From: Pasteurella sp030783905
Lineage (GTDB): Bacteria > Pseudomonadota > Gammaproteobacteria > Enterobacterales > Pasteurellaceae
Direction of reading: 5' to 3'
Assembly (NCBI GenBank): GCA_051122655.1
Contig: CP182107.1
Location: 372,001-436,000, forward strand
Length of the DNA: 64,000 nt
This document shows positions 35,226 through 44,347 of this stretch, piece after piece (positions within the stretch are counted from its first letter, which is position 1; every line of letters begins with the position of its first letter). The translations under genes were made by a program, and so were the position numbers. The notes under the pieces are model-generated. The model had not been told where the DNA came from. It made no database searches and saw only the letters and a list, made by a program, of their open reading frames with translations.

Positions 35226-36272
35226 ATGAAAAAGACAATCGTAGCATTAGCAGTGGCGGCAGTAGCAGCAACTTCAGCAAACGCAGCAACGGTTTACAAC
35301 CAAGATGGTACAAAAGTGGATGTAAACGGTTCTGTACGTTTACTCCTCAAAAAAGAAAAAGACATGCGTGGTGATTTAATAGATAATGGTTCACGCGTTT
35401 CTTTCAAAGCCTCTCATGATTTAGGCGAAGGCTTAAGCGCATTAGGTTATGCAGAACTTCGTTTCAGTAAAGATGTGGAAAAAGATGGTGAAGTGGTTAA
35501 ACAACCAATCGGTAATCAGGTTCATGCGAAACGTCTTTATGCTGGTTTCGCCTATGAAGGTTTAGGTACATTAACTTTCGGTAACCAATTAACAATTGGT
35601 GATGATGTTGGTGTGTCTGATTACACTTATTTTAACAGTGGTATCAATGACGTCCTTATTACTAGCGGTCAAAAAGCGATTAACTTCAAATCTGCAGACT
35701 TCAACGGTTTCACATTCGGTGGTGCCTATGTGTTCTCAGGCGATGCAAACAAAGAAGCATTACGCGATGGTCGCGGTTTCGTTGTAGCGGGTTTATACAA
35801 CAGACAAATCGGTGATGTTGGTTTTGCACTTGAAGCAGCTTATAGCCAAAAATATGTGAAACAAGAAGCTCAACCAGGTGTAGTTCCACCTCCAGGCCAA
35901 GATAAAGTTTACAAAGATGAAAAAGAAAAAGGTTTCTTGGTCGGTGCGGAACTATCATACGCTGGTTTAGCGCTTGGTGTTGACTATGCACAATCTAAAG
36001 TAACTAACAAAGATGGTAAAAAACGTGCACTTGAAGTGGGTTTAAACTACGATCTTAACGACAAAGCAAAAGTGTATACTGACTTTATTTGGGCGAAAGA
36101 AGGTCCTAAAGGAGATACCGACAGAACTCGTAAGATCGCGGTAGGTTTTGGTTACAAACTTCACAAACAAGTTGAAACCTTTGTTGAAGGTGCTTGGGGC
36201 AGAACAAAAGATGCGGATGGTACAACAGCAAAAGATAACGTAATTGGTACAGGTTTACGCGTACACTTCTAA
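35226..36272 (+). CDS. ompH: OmpH-type outer membrane porin (first copy)
   Basis: Trimeric beta-barrel general porin of the OmpH/P2 group, a major surface antigen in Pasteurella. The 348-residue precursor has a signal peptide cleaved after SANA (residue 20), giving a mature start ATVYNQDGTKVDV. It ends in a phenylalanine (GLRVHF), the usual signal for outer-membrane assembly. Proline- and lysine-rich stretches such as the segment around 35880-35930 look like variable surface loops. It has a consensus promoter upstream and its own terminator. Confidence 0.95.
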   Translation: MKKTIVALAVAAVAATSANAATVYNQDGTKVDVNGSVRLLLKKEKDMRGDLIDNGSRVSFKASHDLGEGLSALGYAELRFSKDVEKDGEVVKQPIGNQVHAKRLYAGFAYEGLGTLTFGNQLTIGDDVGVSDYTYFNSGINDVLITSGQKAINFKSADFNGFTFGGAYVFSGDANKEALRDGRGFVVAGLYNRQIGDVGFALEAAYSQKYVKQEAQPGVVPPPGQDKVYKDEKEKGFLVGAELSYAGLALGVDYAQSKVTNKDGKKRALEVGLNYDLNDKAKVYTDFIWAKEGPKGDTDRTRKIAVGFGYKLHKQVETFVEGAWGRTKDADGTTAKDNVIGTGLRVHF

Positions 36273-36289
36273 TTGTTGTGAAAGTCTAA

Positions 36290-36320
36290 AAAAGCCAGTG
36301 TTTGACACTGGCTTTTTCTT
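36290..36320 (+). terminator. Intrinsic terminator after the first porin
   Basis: AAAGCCAGTGT pairs with ACACTGGCTTT, followed by TTCTT, so the two porin genes are probably separate transcripts. Confidence 0.88.
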
Positions 36321-36427
36321 AATTCGATAAATAGTTTATCGACGATAAATTGGGCATTTGGGAAGTCGTTAGGTTGTCATCTTCTTCAAAATAGGACATA
36401 AAGATATTCTGTTAAGGAATCAATATT

Positions 36428-37468
36428 ATGAAAAAAACACTTATTGCATTCGCTGTCAGTGCACTTGCCACTACATCTGTCAATGCGGCAACCATTTTCG
36501 ATAAAGAAGGGACAAAGGTTGATGTAAGCGGTTCTGTTCGTTTACTTTTGCAACGTGAAACCAACCATCGCACCGATCTAAAAGATAAGGGATCACGCAT
36601 CACCTTTGATGCTTCCCATCAGTTAGGGGACGGTTTAAGCGCATTAGGACAAGTAGAAGTGCGTTTTAGCGATAAAGGGATTGGTGATAAGACTAACATT
36701 TCCCGTTTATTTGCTGGTTTTAACCATGATGCTGTCGGTAAATTAACTTTCGGTAAACAGCTCACGATTGGTGATGATATCGGTCTATCGGATTATACCT
36801 ACAATTTAGGTGGTGTGAATCAATTAGTCACTGAGGGTGACAAAGTTATTCATTTTAAATCGGCAGATTTTGCCGGTTTCCGTTTTGGCGCAGACTATGT
36901 GTTTGATGAGGACGCATCGAAAGTGGATAATATCAACAACAATGCATATGTGTTAGGTGTCCTTTATAACAGAACTGTTGGTGATCTCGGTTTCGCTTTA
37001 GCCGCAGGATACAGCAGTAAACAAGTCGGCGATACAAAGCTATCCGTTAAGGAGAAAGCGTGGACAGTCGGTGGAGAATTAAGTTACCAAAATTTTGCCG
37101 TGGCAGTAGATTATTCCCAAGTAAAAAGTAATAACGATGAATTATTAACCATTTCATGGCGTGGTCAAAAACACCCTGGTACAGGTGATGAGGATTCGTT
37201 CCACAAAGTTCGAGAAGTAGAATTAGGCTTGAAATATCAATTTATACCAGAATCAAAAATCTATGCCGATTTTATCTGGGGTAAAGCAGTGACGGCTTAT
37301 GATCGTACAGTGAGACTACGTGGCTATGTGGCCGGCGTGGACTATCAATTCCACAAAAATGTAGTCACTTATTTAGAAGGTGGCGTATTTAGATACAAAC
37401 ATGATAATGACTTAGATCCAACTTTAAGAGATAAAAAATTGGGTGTAGGTTTACGCGTCTTCTTCTAA
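36428..37468 (+). CDS. OmpH-type outer membrane porin (second copy)
   Basis: A paralogue of the preceding porin, 346 residues. The signal peptide (MKKTLIAFAVSALATTSVNA) is cleaved before ATIFDKEGTKVDV, and the C-terminus ends in GLRVFF. Strand segments such as GSVRLLL, LGDGLSALGQVEVRFS and LTFGKQLTIGDDIGLSDYTY match the first copy, while the loops differ strongly, so the duplication is not recent. A hairpin (CGATAAA with TTTATCG) and a weaker promoter-like pair (TTGTCA, CATAAA, 17-base spacer, near 36374-36402) lie upstream. AAGGAAT is the ribosome-binding site. Confidence 0.93.
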   Translation: MKKTLIAFAVSALATTSVNAATIFDKEGTKVDVSGSVRLLLQRETNHRTDLKDKGSRITFDASHQLGDGLSALGQVEVRFSDKGIGDKTNISRLFAGFNHDAVGKLTFGKQLTIGDDIGLSDYTYNLGGVNQLVTEGDKVIHFKSADFAGFRFGADYVFDEDASKVDNINNNAYVLGVLYNRTVGDLGFALAAGYSSKQVGDTKLSVKEKAWTVGGELSYQNFAVAVDYSQVKSNNDELLTISWRGQKHPGTGDEDSFHKVREVELGLKYQFIPESKIYADFIWGKAVTAYDRTVRLRGYVAGVDYQFHKNVVTYLEGGVFRYKHDNDLDPTLRDKKLGVGLRVFF

Positions 37469-37487
37469 CCTATTATTTGTCAATAAC

Positions 37488-37519
37488 AAAAAACCAGTGA
37501 TATTGCACTGGTTTTTTTA
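37488..37519. terminator. Intrinsic terminator after the second porin
   Basis: AAAACCAGTG pairs with CACTGGTTTT, with T and A runs on both sides, so it could also serve the convergent prmB transcript. Confidence 0.85.
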
Positions 37520-37573
37520 TGCCTCCGCTTCAGCGAAAATGATCTCAAAACTGGGCACACTTTGCGCGAATTC

Positions 37574-38515
37574 TTATTGGAATAAATGGCGATATTGTAT
37601 CAGCTGTGCTTTAGTGAGGGCAAAGACACCGACACCACCATTCTTAAGTTCGACCCAGTTAAATGGGACAGCTGGATATTGTTCGATTAAGTGTACCATA
37701 CTGTTCCCCACTTCGCAGACTAATATGCCTTGCTCTGTTAAATAATCGGGGGCGGCAAAGAGGATTTTTTTGGTGATGGCTAAACCATCAACGCCCGATC
37801 CTAATGCCATTTCGGGCTCGTAATGAAATTCTTGCGGCATATCCGCTAAGTCTTCTTCATCTACATAAGGCGGATTGGTTACAATCAAATCGTATTGTAT
37901 AGGGGCTAGCGCATTGAAGAGATCCGATTGAATCGGATAAACACGCTCAAGCATCGCGTGGCGTTCAATGTTAATTTGTGCCACATCAAGCGCATCACTA
38001 GAAAGATCAACTGCATCCACTTCGGCTTCTGGAAAACGTTCTGCGCAAGCGATAGCAATACAACCACTTCCTGTACACATGTCTAAAATACGTTTAGGGG
38101 CCTGTGCTAATAGAGGGGCAAAACCCTCTTGAATGAGCGCACTGATTGGCGAACGTGGCACAATCACACGCTCATCTACATAGAAATTTAAGCCACAAAA
38201 CCACGCTTGATGAATCAGATAAGCAATCGGGATACGTTTTTCTAGACGTTGGATAATTAAACGCAGTAATACTTCTTTCTCTGAGCGTGTAAGCTGCGCA
38301 GTGTAATAGGTTTGTGGGAAATCGATAGGTAAGTCTAGGGTAGTGAGTACCAGCTGTAAGGCTTCATCCCAAGCGTCATGATAGCCATGGCCATAATAAA
38401 TATCAGAGCGGTTAAAGGTGCTGTAAGTCCAGCGCAGAAAATCTTGAATAGTGTGTAATTCTTGATGAACGTGATCAGCAATGATGGTTTCAATCAGCTC
38501 TTGATTATGTGTCAT
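37574..38515 (-). CDS. prmB: Ribosomal protein L3 N5-glutamine methyltransferase
   Basis: SAM-dependent methyltransferase that modifies a glutamine of ribosomal protein L3. The 313-residue product has motif I ILDMCTGSGCIAIA (143-156) and the glutamine-methylating NPPY motif at 214-217. The N-terminal helical region and total length fit PrmB rather than the release-factor enzyme PrmC (about 280 residues). It is divergent from smrB, which follows the PrmB/SmrB pairing common in gamma-proteobacteria. Confidence 0.94.
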   Translation of the reverse strand: MTHNQELIETIIADHVHQELHTIQDFLRWTYSTFNRSDIYYGHGYHDAWDEALQLVLTTLDLPIDFPQTYYTAQLTRSEKEVLLRLIIQRLEKRIPIAYLIHQAWFCGLNFYVDERVIVPRSPISALIQEGFAPLLAQAPKRILDMCTGSGCIAIACAERFPEAEVDAVDLSSDALDVAQINIERHAMLERVYPIQSDLFNALAPIQYDLIVTNPPYVDEEDLADMPQEFHYEPEMALGSGVDGLAITKKILFAAPDYLTEQGILVCEVGNSMVHLIEQYPAVPFNWVELKNGGVGVFALTKAQLIQYRHLFQ

Positions 38516-38635
38516 AACATACCTTTTATAATAAGCGAAAATTGGCGTAGTTATATCATATTCCGCTAAATTTTGGAAATCATGTCGAATGAAGTTATGT
38601 TATGATGAGACGCGTTGAATAGGGAGAGAAACAGC

Positions 38636-39142
38636 ATGTTAGAGCCAGATGATATTACGTTATTCCGCACTGCAATAAAAGGGGCGAAAGCACTTAAGCA
38701 GGATAAGTTTATTGCACCGCGTCAGAAAACAGCCAAAAAAAAATCAGCATTACGAGAAATTCGTGAGAAAGAGGATACGCTGTTTTACTTTTCTGATGAA
38801 TATGAGCCGTTATTAAATGAAGAAAGTGCGGTCAAATATTTACGAGAAGGGGAAGATTCGCATATTTTGAAACAATTACGCCGTGGTGACTTTTCGCCAG
38901 ATCTTTTTTTGGATCTACATGGCTTGACCAAAGAACAAGCCAAAATAGAGCTAGCGAGTTTATTACAAGCTTGTGAAAATGAACATGTGTATTGTGCCAG
39001 TGTGATGACGGGGTATGGCTCGTATGTTTTAAAGCGTCAAATTCCCCGTTGGTTAGTGCAGCATCCTAAAGTACGTGCGTTGCACCAAGCCCCAAAAGAA
39101 TGGGGCGGGGATGCTGCAATTTTAATTTTGCTTGAGGTTTAA
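38636..39142 (+). CDS. smrB: SmrB endonuclease (Smr domain)
   Basis: The 168-residue product has an N-terminal basic extension and a C-terminal Smr domain (LDLHGLTKEQAKIEL and TGYGSYVLKRQIPRWL). In E. coli, SmrB cuts mRNA at collided ribosomes to start ribosome rescue. ATG 38636 was chosen since AGGGAGAG lies 8 bases upstream; a TTG seven codons earlier is in frame. A USS lies at 38824. Its 3' end overlaps the convergent yccS gene by 21 bases. Confidence 0.92.
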   Translation: MLEPDDITLFRTAIKGAKALKQDKFIAPRQKTAKKKSALREIREKEDTLFYFSDEYEPLLNEESAVKYLREGEDSHILKQLRRGDFSPDLFLDLHGLTKEQAKIELASLLQACENEHVYCASVMTGYGSYVLKRQIPRWLVQHPKVRALHQAPKEWGGDAAILILLEV

Positions 39143-41275
39143 ATTGATTTGCTGAAATGTATGGTAAAGTGAAGGCAAAATTTGACTAATCATATTCAAT
39201 TGCTGAATTGGCACGCTAAACTGAGGTTGAAGAAGATGACCTGCTTGCTCCGCATTGGCGTGCTTTAAATCATTCTCAATCCTTTCTTGCATTTTTTGGA
39301 ACACTTCAGGTCTGAGTTTTTCAATATGCTCCAACACATAAATGATCTTTTTAGCAATCGGATAAAATCCTGCGAGAAATTCGGTATTTTGTTGTAATGC
39401 TTTCATATTGCTACGATAAGCGCCTAAGGCAGAAATATAGCTCAGCAAAGAATAATTAAGTTTTAGTAATTCAAAACTTTTTTGTAGGTGTGCTTGATAT
39501 TTGTTTGGCTCATTATTCATGTGTGAAATGGTTGTGCTGAGGGCGGTCGCATTTTCATGAGCATGGCGGCGCACGATGCGATATTTCAGGTTATCCCCTT
39601 TCCCAAATTGTAGTTGACTAATCACGTAAAGTAAGTATTTTGCATTACTTTTCACCGCTTGATGACTGACTTTATCAAGTTGTAAGTAACGCCAATCTGG
39701 CCATAAATAAGACACCGCAAACCAAGCAATAAATGCCCCAATAAATGTATCAATCACTCGGGAATACATGGCCTCATGAATATCAAATCCCATTACATCA
39801 AAGCTGATCAGCACTTGTAATGTAATAAAGAAGGTAGAAAAACTGTAATTATTGGTTCTAAAAAAGAAAAATAATGTACTGGTTGCCACAATCAGCCCCA
39901 GTTGCAATTCCAATGTGGGATTAATATAAGGTAGTAAAGAACCAATGATAACACCCAAAATAGTCCCTATAATACGTTGTCGAAGGCGCAGTTTTGTGGC
40001 GGAATAATTTGGCTGACACACAAAAACAGAGGTTAATAAAATCCAATAGCCTCGTTCTAATTCAAAAAATTCGACAATAGAGCAGGCGGTAAAGACAACA
40101 ATGGATAAGCGAACCGCATGACGAAAGAGTTGCGAATTAAAGTGGCAGTGACTTTTAATCGCATACAGAATATTGCGTAAGCCACGTACTTGTTCAGTAT
40201 GGATTTTGGCGGTGGAGGCACGTTCGGCTTGGTGTGTTTCCTGATCAAGATGACTGAGTTGCCATTCCACCGCTTGTAGGTTGTCAATCAAGGTTTTAAG
40301 ATTTAACAGAACTTGCTTATTTTCTACGTGGTTTTGAGCATACAATTCAAACGATTGAGTGAGCCCTATAATCGCTTTTTCAACTTTATTATTGTAATGA
40401 TACTCTTTATTTTGTTGTAAACTTAAACCGATTTCGCGACAAGCTTGGGCTTGTAATTCGAATAAACGCTGAATCCGGAAAATGAGATCCGTGTTTTTGA
40501 GTTGTTCCGCCATGGTATGATAATTAAAAAGGCTGGAATTTGCGCGTTCATGAATGTCTTGTGCCGCAAAATAATAGCGGATCATTTTTTGTGTGCGGCT
40601 ATGACGGTTTTGACCGCGGATACGATAGAATAGAGCCGTTCGAGTGGCATTAAAGGCCTCAATCAATGCACTATCTTTCATGGCTAAATTCACTTCTTTG
40701 TTAGCCAGCTGTTCTATTTCATCAGGATCAAAAAATTGTGATTTTGCGTCAAGATATTGTCCTAAGGCTAAGAATGACTTTGCGATATTTTCTTGTACTG
40801 GACGGTTAGGAAAAAATAAATGCACGATTAAGGTGATCATGCTGTAAAGCAATGTGCCACATAAAATCATGATAGGGTTAATAAACCAAATGGTGTGTGG
40901 CAAGTAAGAAAGTGTCGTGTAAAGGGCAATGACCAATGTGCCAAAGGCAATGGTGCTATAACGCTGTCCTATAGCACCTACCATGGTAAACATAAATGTC
41001 ATGGCGGTCATCAACAGGGTGAATTGAAAGCCATGACCTATACTGACCTGTACCACTAATGAGGAAATCGAGAACGCAATTAAAGTATAGAAAACATTTT
41101 TTAATCGTCCAGTTAAACGATTGTCTAAGTCAACTAATCCGCCAGCAATAATACCCAAAATTAATGGCATACATTGTTCGGAGATATCCAGTAGCCAAAT
41201 AGCGAAAGCAGCAATATTGACTGCAATAAAAATAGGGATGGTGGCAATAATTTTTGCGTTAAACCAGTTATTCAT
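39122..41275 (-). CDS. yccS: YccS-type inner membrane protein (FUSC family)
   Basis: The 717-residue protein has two clusters of hydrophobic helices (about residues 10-150 and 395-520), each followed by a long soluble helical part. This is the layout of the YccS/YhfK proteins related to aromatic acid exporters (FUSC superfamily). A transport role is assumed from the family, but no substrate is known. yccF lies 33 bases upstream, and the yccF-yccS pair is also found in E. coli. Confidence 0.88.
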   Translation of the reverse strand: MNNWFNAKIIATIPIFIAVNIAAFAIWLLDISEQCMPLILGIIAGGLVDLDNRLTGRLKNVFYTLIAFSISSLVVQVSIGHGFQFTLLMTAMTFMFTMVGAIGQRYSTIAFGTLVIALYTTLSYLPHTIWFINPIMILCGTLLYSMITLIVHLFFPNRPVQENIAKSFLALGQYLDAKSQFFDPDEIEQLANKEVNLAMKDSALIEAFNATRTALFYRIRGQNRHSRTQKMIRYYFAAQDIHERANSSLFNYHTMAEQLKNTDLIFRIQRLFELQAQACREIGLSLQQNKEYHYNNKVEKAIIGLTQSFELYAQNHVENKQVLLNLKTLIDNLQAVEWQLSHLDQETHQAERASTAKIHTEQVRGLRNILYAIKSHCHFNSQLFRHAVRLSIVVFTACSIVEFFELERGYWILLTSVFVCQPNYSATKLRLRQRIIGTILGVIIGSLLPYINPTLELQLGLIVATSTLFFFFRTNNYSFSTFFITLQVLISFDVMGFDIHEAMYSRVIDTFIGAFIAWFAVSYLWPDWRYLQLDKVSHQAVKSNAKYLLYVISQLQFGKGDNLKYRIVRRHAHENATALSTTISHMNNEPNKYQAHLQKSFELLKLNYSLLSYISALGAYRSNMKALQQNTEFLAGFYPIAKKIIYVLEHIEKLRPEVFQKMQERIENDLKHANAEQAGHLLQPQFSVPIQQLNMISQILPSLYHTFQQINLNLKQN

Positions 41276-41308
41276 GCTTTTTCTTCTCTCATTCCCTGAG
41301 CCGTTTAT

Positions 41309-41758
41309 TTAGTGATGATGCTGATAATATTGTTGTGCCGCTTGCTGTCTTGCGATTTCCGCGACTTCTTTAGGGACAACGCGTTGACCAACAGGGAACA
41401 GGGCAATACCCGCTAATTTGAAATTGGCAATTCCGACAGGAATACCAATAATGGTTAAGCATTGTGCAATACCGGCAAAAATATGCGATAGACATAACCA
41501 CCAACCAAAAAAGACAAACCAGAATACATTAAATATTGTGCCTAAGGAATTGCTAAGCGCATGCGTTGGTTCAAGGTATTTCACATGAATAATATCATTA
41601 CCAAAAGGCATGAGAGACATTTTACTGATTTCCCAACAGCTACGTGTATAAGGCAAGGTGATAATTAAAAGGGCACTGACAAGCGTGGCAAGTAACCAGC
41701 CTAAGGTTGTCGCAAAGCCACCTAGTACAAAATTTAGGATATTTAAAATTAACGCCAT
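41309..41758 (-). CDS. yccF: YccF-domain inner membrane protein
   Basis: The 149-residue protein has four hydrophobic segments and two related YccF domains. These include NILNFVLGGFATTLGWLL near the N-terminus and NVFWFVFFGWWLCLSHIFAG in the middle, and a His-rich tail follows. It was once thought helicase-associated in E. coli, but its function is not established. It probably forms an operon with yccS; the terminator after mgsA separates it from the upstream gene. Confidence 0.85.
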   Translation of the reverse strand: MALILNILNFVLGGFATTLGWLLATLVSALLIITLPYTRSCWEISKMSLMPFGNDIIHVKYLEPTHALSNSLGTIFNVFWFVFFGWWLCLSHIFAGIAQCLTIIGIPVGIANFKLAGIALFPVGQRVVPKEVAEIARQQAAQQYYQHHH

Positions 41759-41791
41759 TGTTTATTCTCCGTAAGTGATCAAAACATGAAG

Positions 41792-41831
41792 ACAAAAAAA
41801 TAGCTCAATATTAAGCAGAGCAATATTGAGC
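41792..41831 (-). terminator. Intrinsic terminator of mgsA
   Basis: On the minus strand, GCTCAATATT pairs with AATATTGAGC and is followed by TATTTTTTT, 52 bases after the mgsA stop. Confidence 0.8.
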
Positions 41832-41883
41832 ACCATTATAATGTGATTTCAGCTAGTTTGACAAAAATAACCGACAAATGCTG

Positions 41884-42342
41884 TTATTTCAAGCGTTCTT
41901 TCAAATAACCTTCATAGTCAGGAATGCGTACAGGGGTTTCTTCGGCAAAGCGCGATGAGGTAATGAGAAAATCTGCTGTGGCCATATTCATCGCGACAGG
42001 AATATTCCAAACCGTTGCAATTCGCATCAATGCCTTGACGTCAGGATCATGCGGTACCGCATTCATTGGATCCCAAAAGAAAATCAATACATCAATTTGC
42101 TTTTCTGCAATAAGCCCGCCGAGTTGTTGATCCCCCCCCATTGGACCACTGAGTAGGCTGACGATGGCGAGATCGGCTTCTTTTTGAATGAGATTCCCCG
42201 TCGTCCCTGTGGCATAAAGTGTATGTTGTGCCAATAAAGTGCGGTGGGATTTACACCAATTTATCAAATCCTGTTTACAGTGATCATGTGCAACCAATGC
42301 AATGTGTTTATTCACAGATAAGGTACGTGCTGTATGTCGCAT
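41884..42342 (-). CDS. mgsA: Methylglyoxal synthase
   Basis: Cytosolic lyase that converts dihydroxyacetone phosphate to methylglyoxal and phosphate, a bypass used when sugar phosphates build up. The 152-residue product has the phosphate-binding GTTGNLI, the conserved SGPMGGDQQLGG containing the catalytic aspartate, and the DPMNAVPHDPDVKAL histidine segment. The N-terminus TARTLSVNKHIALVAHDHCK is typical. A USS lies at 42237-42245. Confidence 0.95.
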   Translation of the reverse strand: MRHTARTLSVNKHIALVAHDHCKQDLINWCKSHRTLLAQHTLYATGTTGNLIQKEADLAIVSLLSGPMGGDQQLGGLIAEKQIDVLIFFWDPMNAVPHDPDVKALMRIATVWNIPVAMNMATADFLITSSRFAEETPVRIPDYEGYLKERLK

Positions 42343-42360
42343 GATAGCTCCTTAAACATA

Positions 42361-42391
42361 CTAAATAAAAAGTGAGCAAGATGCTCACTTT
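42361..42391 (-). terminator. Intrinsic terminator of yccT
   Basis: AAAGTGAGCA pairs with TGCTCACTTT, and on the minus strand the stem is followed by TTTATTTAG. It separates yccT from mgsA. Confidence 0.82.
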
Positions 42392-42400
42392 ATTCATTCT

Positions 42401-43057
42401 TTATTTTTGACCTTTTGCCCAGCTCAAGAAACGTTGTTGTGTATCTTTGTCTGCTTGCTGGTACCAGTACTGCAACATTTGTTCTGCAACATTTTCACCT
42501 TGAACGGTGATTTTTCCTTTTTGTGCTTTACCAAAGCCAGGTATTGCAGCGGGCATTGTGCTACTGGCTAAGCGAGCCACGGCTGCCGGTGCACCAGAGG
42601 CATTGTACTCTGATAAATTTTCAATTAAATTTACGCCCGGTAAGAAGCCTTCTTGTTTCAGATATTCTTGTTTTGTCGAAATTTCTACGCCGGAAACAGT
42701 TTTGACAGTAATGATCGGGGATTTTTTAAAGGCGTTGGCATCGCGTTCTGTTTCTAAGCGAGGAGCAGAAATGATGAGATCATCTGTTGTCCCTTGGAAA
42801 GTGACGACAATAGGATCTGACTCATAGAGTGAACGGTCAGAACCTACACGGATAATTTCAGCCACACGAACAACCACTTGGTGAGGAAGTGTATCACTGA
42901 CATTAAAAGAGCGTTTTTCTTTTAAAAGTGATTTACTTGCTTTTTGTCCATCAATGGCAAGAAAGTCAATATTTGAGGAACTTGTCACAACACCTGCAAC
43001 GCTTACAGTGCTTGTTAATAGAGCGACGCTAGCTAATGCAGCGAAACGAAATTTCAT
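42401..43057 (-). CDS. yccT: Secreted DUF2057 protein (YccT-like)
   Basis: The 218-residue product has a clear signal peptide (cleavage near SVA-GVV, residue 21-22) and matches the DUF2057/UPF0319 family in the block SNIDFLAIDGQKA near the mature N-terminus. The E. coli homologue YccT has been linked to inhibition of curli assembly (named CsgI), but curli genes are not seen here, so the periplasmic role may differ. It neighbours mgsA as in E. coli, but as a separate transcript. Confidence 0.85.
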   Translation of the reverse strand: MKFRFAALASVALLTSTVSVAGVVTSSSNIDFLAIDGQKASKSLLKEKRSFNVSDTLPHQVVVRVAEIIRVGSDRSLYESDPIVVTFQGTTDDLIISAPRLETERDANAFKKSPIITVKTVSGVEISTKQEYLKQEGFLPGVNLIENLSEYNASGAPAAVARLASSTMPAAIPGFGKAQKGKITVQGENVAEQMLQYWYQQADKDTQQRFLSWAKGQK

Positions 43058-43232
43058 ATTTGCTCCTGTCTTGGTAAAGGAAATAAGGTTGGAACGAAAA
43101 CACTTTATTCATGAAAGTGCCAGATTGTATGCTATGCTAAATTTGGCTAAATGGAAATAAAAAAGTTTAGGTGAATTGAAAAAAATGTGATGGGATTAAA
43201 ACTTTTCCACAGAAAGCATAAGAGGCGAGAAT

Positions 43233-43505
43233 ATGTTGAAAAAACAATTTTTTATTTATGGTTTGGTGCAGGGCGTGGGTTTCCGTTATTTTACTTGGAA
43301 AACCGCGACCCAAATCGGGGTAAAAGGCTATGTGCGTAATCGCCAAGATGGCAGCGTTGAGGTGGTGGCAACGGGGACAAACACACAATTAGCCCAGTTA
43401 AGCGCGTGGTTAAACCACGGACCGAGAACGGCATCGGTTGAACAAGTGATTGAACAAGACTATGCCGATTCTCATGTATTCTCTGATTTTGCCGTGCGCT
43501 ATTAA
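43233..43505 (+). CDS. acyP: Acylphosphatase
   Basis: Small enzyme of 90 residues that hydrolyses acyl phosphates such as acetyl phosphate. The two catalytic residues are in place: Arg18 in GLVQGVGFR and Asn36 in KGYVRNRQDGSVE. The ribosome-binding site AGAGGCGAG precedes the ATG. Its stop codon overlaps the convergent sitD stop by four bases (43502-43505), leaving no room for a terminator between them. Confidence 0.95.
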   Translation: MLKKQFFIYGLVQGVGFRYFTWKTATQIGVKGYVRNRQDGSVEVVATGTNTQLAQLSAWLNHGPRTASVEQVIEQDYADSHVFSDFAVRY

Positions 43506-44347
43506 CTTAAATCAGGCTGTTGCCGATACCATTTTAATTTTTGGTAACCTAATGCGAGCGTGAAAAAGAGTGCTTGTAACAAAATAATACAAGGACCTGT
43601 TGCGGCATCAATATGATAGCTAATAATGGTTCCAAAGAGGCTAGTGATGACAGACATACACATAGCAATAAGTAACATCATTTCAAAGCGCTTACTGAGT
43701 AGGAATGCCGTGATACCGGGTGAGATTAACATCGCGACCACTAAAATGACGCCAACCAGTTGCATTGCCATAATAATGGTTAAAGCAAGTAGAATCAGCA
43801 AACCATAGTGCAATACTCTTGGTGAAAGTCCGGCAACCCTTGTATGGCTTTGATCAAAACAATACAGTAAGAAGTCGCGACGTTTTACCATGATGGTGAC
43901 AAAAATAAGGCTAGCAATAATCAAGGTTTGGATTAGTTCTGCTCGACTGACACCTAATAGGTTACCAAATAAAATATGGGTAAGGTGCTGTTCTGTTTCC
44001 ACTTTGGTGAAGAGCACAATACCAAAGGCAAACATCCCTGAAAACACAATTCCCATCACCGTGTCTTCTTTAATCCGGCTATTTTCTTTCAGATAACCAA
44101 CACTTAATGCGCAAAATAACCCTGCTCCAAATGCCCCTAAAGTGAGGGGTAGGCCAAGCATAAATGCAATCACGATCCCAGGCAGTACCGCATGTGAAAT
44201 GGCATCGCCCATTAATGACCAACCTTTTAAAACTAAATAGCAGGAAAGGACGGCACAAATGATCGAGACGATTAGTGCGGTGAATAAGGCATTTTGCATA
44301 AAAGGATAGGAGAAAGGTTCAACAAACCAATTGATTACATCAGTCAT
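43502..44347 (-). CDS. sitD: Manganese/iron ABC transporter permease (SitD/YfeD-like)
   Basis: Inner-membrane permease of the metal ABC-3 family, about 281 residues and eight hydrophobic helices. MTDVINWFVEPFSYPFMQNAL is the usual start of this subunit, so ATG 44347 was chosen; a longer frame to 44458 only reads back through sitC. The block LKGWSLMGDAISHAVLPG is shared with SitC. The start overlaps the sitC stop by eight bases, a sign of coupled translation. Confidence 0.92.
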   Translation of the reverse strand: MTDVINWFVEPFSYPFMQNALFTALIVSIICAVLSCYLVLKGWSLMGDAISHAVLPGIVIAFMLGLPLTLGAFGAGLFCALSVGYLKENSRIKEDTVMGIVFSGMFAFGIVLFTKVETEQHLTHILFGNLLGVSRAELIQTLIIASLIFVTIMVKRRDFLLYCFDQSHTRVAGLSPRVLHYGLLILLALTIIMAMQLVGVILVVAMLISPGITAFLLSKRFEMMLLIAMCMSVITSLFGTIISYHIDAATGPCIILLQALFFTLALGYQKLKWYRQQPDLS

